Shown here: piece after piece, positions 58,026-64,000 of the stretch
How the letters are laid out: the number at the start of each line of letters is the position of its first letter
Numbering within the stretch: the first letter of the stretch is position 1
Assembly: GCA_027605045.1 (NCBI GenBank)
Contig: JAQFWX010000122.1
Coordinates: forward strand, 39,343-103,342
Direction: 5' to 3'
Length of the DNA: 64,000 nt
Origin: Phallus indusiatus
Taxonomy: Eukaryota > Basidiomycota > Agaricomycetes > Phallales > Phallaceae
The notes under the pieces: generated by a model
What the model was told of the DNA's origin: nothing
Seen by the model: only the letters and a program-made list of their open reading frames with translations
Database searches by the model: none
Program-made: the position numbers and the translations under genes

Positions 58026-61000
58026 ACATGTAGCTTCTGCACCCGTTCCGTAAACCTCGAATTGCATGTAGGCGAAATTCGCTCAGACTTTGAGTATTTC
58101 GGAAGAAAAACTGCCCGAGCGGAGGAAACAACTTTTTGACAGCATTCGGCTAAGTACCGACAGTAATTATATAGACGCCTCGGAATTACTATCATGATGG
58201 TAGTCAGGGACACTGACAACGAGTCAACGACGTTTTGTCCAAAGAACCTCGAGATGAAACATGAAATGAAATTTTCAAAAAGCAGGGTATGTTTCTAAGG
58301 AACTCGATGAGTCCATCTTATGATATGAGTCGCAACCAGAATCGTTGAGGAATGCCTGCCTTCTTATTATCCTCCTCTTCTTTTTTTCAAATTGCGGCCA
58401 GTTTGTGGCGCGGAGCTTGACCGAGCATTCCAGTCAGAGCTTACGTATAACTCGTACGACAAAGAATTAGACATACGATAAACCAACAAAACTTGAGGTC
58501 ACAAATGCGCTCTCTCATAATTAAGCATAAAAAAGAAAGTTGAAAATAACAACCCTTCGGATCATCTACGAAAGAATGATTGCATCATGAAGACACCGAA
58601 GCGTATACATACGTACGACTTATCTAGAAGATTCATTTCGCTACACAATCGATTACGAGCGCCTTAACAACAGCTGGTAACTCACGTTAATATGCAATGA
58701 GATATATGGCCTTTGAGAGGTTCTTTTTCCAGTGTATACTGAATCGAAATTGTTGACGCAGTCTATCAGGTTAGCAATATATTATGACAGTTCTGAATGA
58801 CACAATGGCTGAACGGAATATGCGATTGCAAATTCTGGACCGTTGAAGAGCTGTGTACATATTATCTCCAAAGGAAGTCTCGAGGAAAAGACGAGAATCC
58901 AACGAGGCAACGCAAATGAAGCGGAAATAAAAATTGTCGATCGCTTGTAAGGTAGGTGTCAAAGGGAAAGACGGCGTATGTGTATGGTTCTGCCACGTAT
59001 GCGCTGAAAACCTGGCGTTCGGGTTCCCAGACAAAACCATCGATTGAGCTCTAAAAGTCAACTTTCAGTTTGAGGGGTCTGTGGGCCACGAGTGGATTCG
59101 GAAATCCAACGAGTACGCACGCCCATGTACAAAGACCGGTGATGAAAGGCTTACTAGACTATTTAAAGAACTGAGATGAACTGCACCTCGTTATGTTGCA
59201 CACAAGGAACAACACGGACGCCAGATAACTTAAACAGTCTATTGAGATGAAGATAATGAACGTATGTGAAAGCGGATCTCTTACTATATTTATCCAGTCA
59301 TGGATAACGATAACCTAAACATCCACTGCTACGCTTCATATAAATACACGAGGAAACAAGTCTCTCGGTTAAATACCAAGGACTTCATGAAGACTCCTTC
59401 ATGTGACTCAAAAAAAAGAGGTCAAGACTCAACACGTCTACAACAAAGCAATTAGTAAACGTGATTTATAACTTATGCATAATCATTTTACATGCCTTCT
59501 TTTCTTTCTTGATCCATTCGGAAATTAGGAATATACATATAGGGACTTTTTTTGCGACCACACCTGCTCTTTTTTACGGAGGACGGCTAAAAACACGATG
59601 TGTGATCAGAAAGAAAGGACTCCAAGAAGGAAAGAAGGTCTGTGCCATGTTGCCTGAAGTTCTTGTGGTTCAATGCTCCATGACCATTTACGTCGAGCCA
59701 TGAGTTTATCACCTGATATTACGGATTGAATGCCAAGACCCTTTTCAGTATTATTGCATCTCGCTATTCAGAGGAACCAAGTCCGAACGCGGAAAGGTAC
59801 GGGGGGTATCGGAACGAGACTTAGACGAAGGCCGGGTTCAAAGATGAAGGAACGCCGACCTGTCACTGAGCTTGAGAATAGGAGAGATGTAGCGATAGAG
59901 CTTGTTGCAAAATTATCGATGAGGATCAGGATGACTCGGGTAAAAGCCGAAGTCTTGTTGGAGCAGCTCCAGCGCCACGGTCGCCCGTTCAAATCCGAGA
60001 CGCCTTGAAAACGATACTATTTCAAAAGCGCACCCGTTAAACCACGAGGAAAAAGCACTCCATAAACCGGTCTTGAAAATGCTTGCGGAGCTTGCTGCCG
60101 CACTTGGCTAGTATGAAGAAATACCTGCGCATGCCAGAGATAACGAACTATCACGCATCATCTCCAATGGTCAAATCCTGAGAACTTGATCAATGCCATT
60201 AGCTTCACTGAGATAGATACGATCTGTCAATTTGAACGACGGATGCGAGTTGAATAAAAATAACCCGAGCATGCAGCGAAGGAGAATGCTGTGGTTAAAC
60301 AACGTGGTCATAGAGGTCATCGTGATCGATCGATCATGATAACTCTTTGTGTTGAGTTACAAGCTTAAGTCCAAACCCCAGCGGGATGCCGCAGCAAGCT
60401 TACTGTCAAACAAGGCCGAATTCCTTGTTGGTCTCGGAGACATGATCACCGGACAGCCGGCGACGGAGGATTTGACACAGCAAACAAAAATAAGATGCTG
60501 TGTGCGTTGTGCGTTGACAACAGGACTACGCACAATTGAACAAGTCCAATTCTTGAGAGCAAGTTCATACAAAAAGGCGACAAGGCTTCAACGAGAAGAC
60601 GAATGTCTGTGTCACACCGACAGTAACACTCACTGCCGATGCTAGTGCCGAACAGACTGCAGGTGGTGTCAACACGTTCCTTTTTGGTAATTTTCATTTG
60701 AAATGAAAACAAGGGGGCCAAGGGACGATGGTTCGTTTATTTTGCTCCCTTTCATGTTCTTCCAATGTAGACTTTACTCACTATAGCTAGGAAACTCGTT
60801 TCAAAAGAACCTCTCCCTTTATGTTTGAAATATAAGACTGATCAGCTCTTCTTGGTCCACCCTTATCAATACGGTTCCCTTGGCCCAGAAGCAGAGGCGA
60901 AGAAAACTCGGTGTAAAGGCGAAAAATTTTACAAGGGCCAAAAACGTTGGAGAGATGTTCCCTATCGATTTCTTCGGCGGAGTTACCCAGCCAGTGTACA

Positions 61001-64000
61001 CCATGTACTTTTTCCACAGTCAATTTGTTTATCTTGAGTTCTAATAGGCTACAATGGTTCCTTTCGAAAACACTCTTTGCATCAAGGTTCCGTCAATCTG
61101 GTAAGCAAACCGGCTTCTAGATAGATTTAGAGTCTAAATATGCTTTCAGTTAGCTTTAAACACCGGTGCTTCTACTGGCGTTATTTGTCTCGACGTCTGG
61201 CACGAGTGGCAACAAATTTTGTTGATGCTGAGTCTATACCTTCAAAAACGTGCATGAACACAAATGATGCACCTGCAAAAACAGGTTTTCCCGTCATACT
61301 TTTTATTCTCTGATTGGACAGTTTCAAAAAACCTCATAGAATCCAAAAGCCTTTAAGATTCCCTCATGGCGCAACTTTTCCCCAGGTCACATCTCAATTA
61401 AGTATAACTGATAGGGTATACGTTTAGTCAGGTACATTCAGCCTATAAATCCAGATATCATGCAAGTTACAACCTTGCAATTCGCAGTCCAAGTCAAACA
61501 TCAAACATACATCTATATTGCCACTAGTGGGATAATTGATCTGGCTGGGGCCACCGGCCTTCAAATCTCGCTACCACTGATAGGACGACCTGTCTCCGCG
61601 CGTCAACGCACCATCGCACACTAACGCGATGCCAAGGTGAGAGTAGCGCTGTCTAGTATCAACATGTAAATTGAGGACGGCCCATTGCCCTGACCCCACC
61701 TAGCGTTGCATATTTTAACAGGGCCTAATACTAAGTCAGTTTTTTATCGATAAGACTTTCGTTGCAAGCTGGTGACCTTGTCAACGTTGTTAGCTTATGA
61801 GACTTGGGTAGAAGGTAAAGAGAGTATATGTGGAGAGGTAAAAGTTCAGGCATTATCACCTTGATCTATAATCAAGTTTACATATGTGCCAGCATTTCAA
61901 ATATCCTCCTATACAGCATAGGAAGGATCCCATGAATCTCTCGATTTATTACTTAGCACTTATAGTGCCAGATCATGATCATTTCTCATAGTAAGAAGGC
62001 GATTCGCTCACGCACGGTTTAGTTGACATAGCCTCTGAAGGGGTTCAACAAATAACTACGCAGATCCGGGGAAAAATCAATCTAGAATCTAGATTCGCAT
62101 CTGAAACATCAAAAAGCTCATTTATCTTTATCATGATCGATAAGTAAGCAAAACCTAGTGCGGACTATTTGGAAAAGAGAGTAAATGACGGGTGAGCCTG
62201 TCTGGCTAAAATACAACTTTTCCTCTAGGGGAATCGTTCGTTCTCTTAGCATTGTGGATGAACATTATAATGGGAAGAAGAACATCTGGGTGACAGACTA
62301 GCACAGCCTAAAGAAAGGGACAACCAAAACCTTATTCAATCAATACAAGAACACTCCACACATTTAAATTGTTCACAATCACCAGTAGCGTCATTTTGCA
62401 CTCCATTGCAGTACCTTTCTCCATATAATCTCTCAGCCGCATCCCCCGACAGCGACCAAGTAATCAATTCCACAAATTGCTTACGCTCTCCCTTGCCGAC
62501 GCGAATGGGCGCGGGTAGCTAACAACATTCCGCAACAAATGTCGGTGCATATTGCGCGCGGCGTGCACGAATGGGGGAATTACGCTTAAAACAACACTCG
62601 ATTGGCGACCAACACTTTTGAATTCTCGATATTCATCGCTTGTCGTCGGCGAATTTCACCTATTATCATAGGCGCGACTAGTCATTCGAGAAAAGGGAGG
62701 ACCTACTATATCAAAAATGATTATGGGGAAAAGATATTGTACGGCCATTTCATGCGGGCGCACCCCGAGTTCGAACCGTGACATCGGGAGCCCCTGCTCC
62801 GGATTTCCTGAGTACCCGTCGACGTGAGTGAGTTTCTCAGCTTCTTTGATTTATTTGAAGCTTTATCATTCGCACCTGTCAGCCGGGCGCGCACGGTATA
62901 CATATACCGATTGGCAAATACTGACACAATTTATTAGGCATTAGCCAGAATCGCCAAATGATAGATGGATTACTATAATGTGTCGGTGATCTGTAATATC
63001 AGTTAACGTTAAAGTTGGCTCACCACTTTCCGGTCGGAAACCAGTGCATCCCTACGTTCCTAAGGGGCTCCAGATTATCTCGCACTTAACGTGTTGCCAT
63101 ACGACTAAGAGCGACATTATGCATCGGTAGATGAATACTTGGATTTAGCATGAAACGTAGCACTAGTTTCGTTCAGAAGACGCGGAATCTATTATCTTGA
63201 GTCTAAAGTTGCATATTTTTAGGACGAAACGATGAGAATCATAATATCGATGGCCCACTCACGATGTATTGACACGTGGTACACTGTAGTGATAAAGCAG
63301 GGGTGCGAAGCTGATCTCCAATCCACTAAATCAGCTCAGGCTGAGCAGACCAAAGCCAACTGAACAAAGGTATCGGTCCGAGGTGAAACAATCCAGCCGA
63401 TGAAGACGGATGACGATTCATCCGAGTACAGTGATTTAAGCTTGTCCATAAATGTGGCGTTTAAATTGTAGGAGCAAAAGAAGTAGATTAAATTTGGGCT
63501 TTAGATTATCTTTGCCCATATTGATGTGTCGCCGAGCTTTTGAAAGTGCGACCATGTGTACCAGTACATACATCTGGCAATTCAAGTTGTCAACGCATGT
63601 GTAAAGGCTGAGTGATGCAGATCCCACGGCCTTTTCCATGTACGTAGCACAACAGGTTAGACTCCTAAATATACGCCATTTTAATACACCTACCTCACCT
63701 TTGATTATGGGTTAATCCGCCCCGATGCCGATGCAACTGAAGTCCTTCCAGTACCTATTACTTTAACTGTCCAGTCCGTCCCGATCAAACACCTGTTTCA
63801 TAAGTACTAAAGTTCGTAATGCCAATTGCCAGATTGATCGTCATGAGACAGCCATATTAAATCCGATGAGAGATGCTTTGTGAAGACACTATCTTTGAGA
63901 AATTAGGATGCGAAGCTAAAAATGTTTATGACGACGTTTTCTTATCGACGATTCAACAAAACGATACATCGTCAACTGATGAATGACCTGAACAAGAAAG
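58026..64000. other. gene-poor region, nothing supported
   Basis: About 6 kb contain only short open frames without family features or consistent splice structure. The frame 60349-60645 (KPQRDAAASLLSNKAEFLVG) is the least random-looking but is not recognised. Box-B-like strings at 59988 and 62770 lack a matching A box. It could be old transposon debris or a subtelomeric or heterochromatic stretch. Confidence 0.35.

Noticed and set aside
59940..60005. Box-B-like GTTCAAATCC suggesting a tRNA on the plus strand
   Set aside because: Upstream sequence does not fold into D and anticodon arms.
62750..62830. Box-B-like GGTTCGAACTC suggesting a tRNA on the minus strand
   Set aside because: No A box, D-arm or acceptor stem could be found around it.
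1..64000. CRISPR arrays, bacterial operons or prophage
   Set aside because: No regularly spaced direct repeats were seen, and the gene structure is clearly intron-rich eukaryotic.

Overview
The window is nuclear DNA from a basidiomycete fungus, most likely an Agaricomycete. Genes are split by many 50-70 bp introns with GT..AG ends. Several families typical of Agaricomycetes are present: DUF6533 and DUF6534 seven-helix proteins, a family of small atypical methyltransferases in three copies, and a large EF-hand/ZZ-finger protein. Core eukaryotic genes lie close together, often divergently or convergently. No bacterial operon signals are seen. Functional calls rest on motifs read by eye; no database search was run.

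Left part (0.5-26.9 kb), mostly core genes: a large EF-hand/ZZ protein (515-4937, -); VPS51 (-) divergent from a mitochondrial RNB exoribonuclease (DSS1-like, +); methionine sulfoxide reductase MsrA (-); a DUF6534 membrane protein (-); a small coiled-coil protein (-); THG1 tRNA-His guanylyltransferase (-); an acidic low-complexity protein (+); the DEAD-box helicase DBP6 (+); a Ser-rich conserved-looking protein (+); and an MDR-type dehydrogenase (+). Scattered among them are a 400 bp foldback element at 15.1 kb, two tRNA-like sequences at 24 kb and a pogo-like MITE at 24.7 kb.

Middle part (27-42 kb), a duplication hotspot: two unrecognised gene families, called A and B here, recur as neighbouring, often divergent, modules. 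A encodes a protein of about 355 aa with an N-terminal membrane anchor. B encodes a protein of about 100 aa. Only one A copy (A1) reads through without damage; the others carry small frameshifting indels or are relics. One B copy is intact. The hotspot also holds a duplicated 3' end of the dehydrogenase, a solo LTR with a 5-bp target duplication, a short A-tailed retroposon with a long target duplication, and a DUF6533 receptor-like gene. Both retro-insertions can be dated against unoccupied paralogous copies inside the window.

Right part (42-54 kb): a possible secreted Thr-rich protein, a polyglutamine/glycine-rich protein, a U2 snRNA gene (-), a BSD2/Ndfip-type membrane adaptor (-), and three tandem methyltransferase genes in the same orientation, duplicated together with their flanks. 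The last 9.6 kb is gene-poor. Its only clear structure is a 747 bp MITE-like element with long terminal inverted repeats at 57.3-58.0 kb.

The core genes serve separate housekeeping roles: Golgi tethering, mitochondrial RNA turnover, oxidative repair, tRNA maturation, ribosome assembly, splicing and membrane-protein sorting. They do not form an obvious pathway. The A/B region is the best candidate for an undescribed system.
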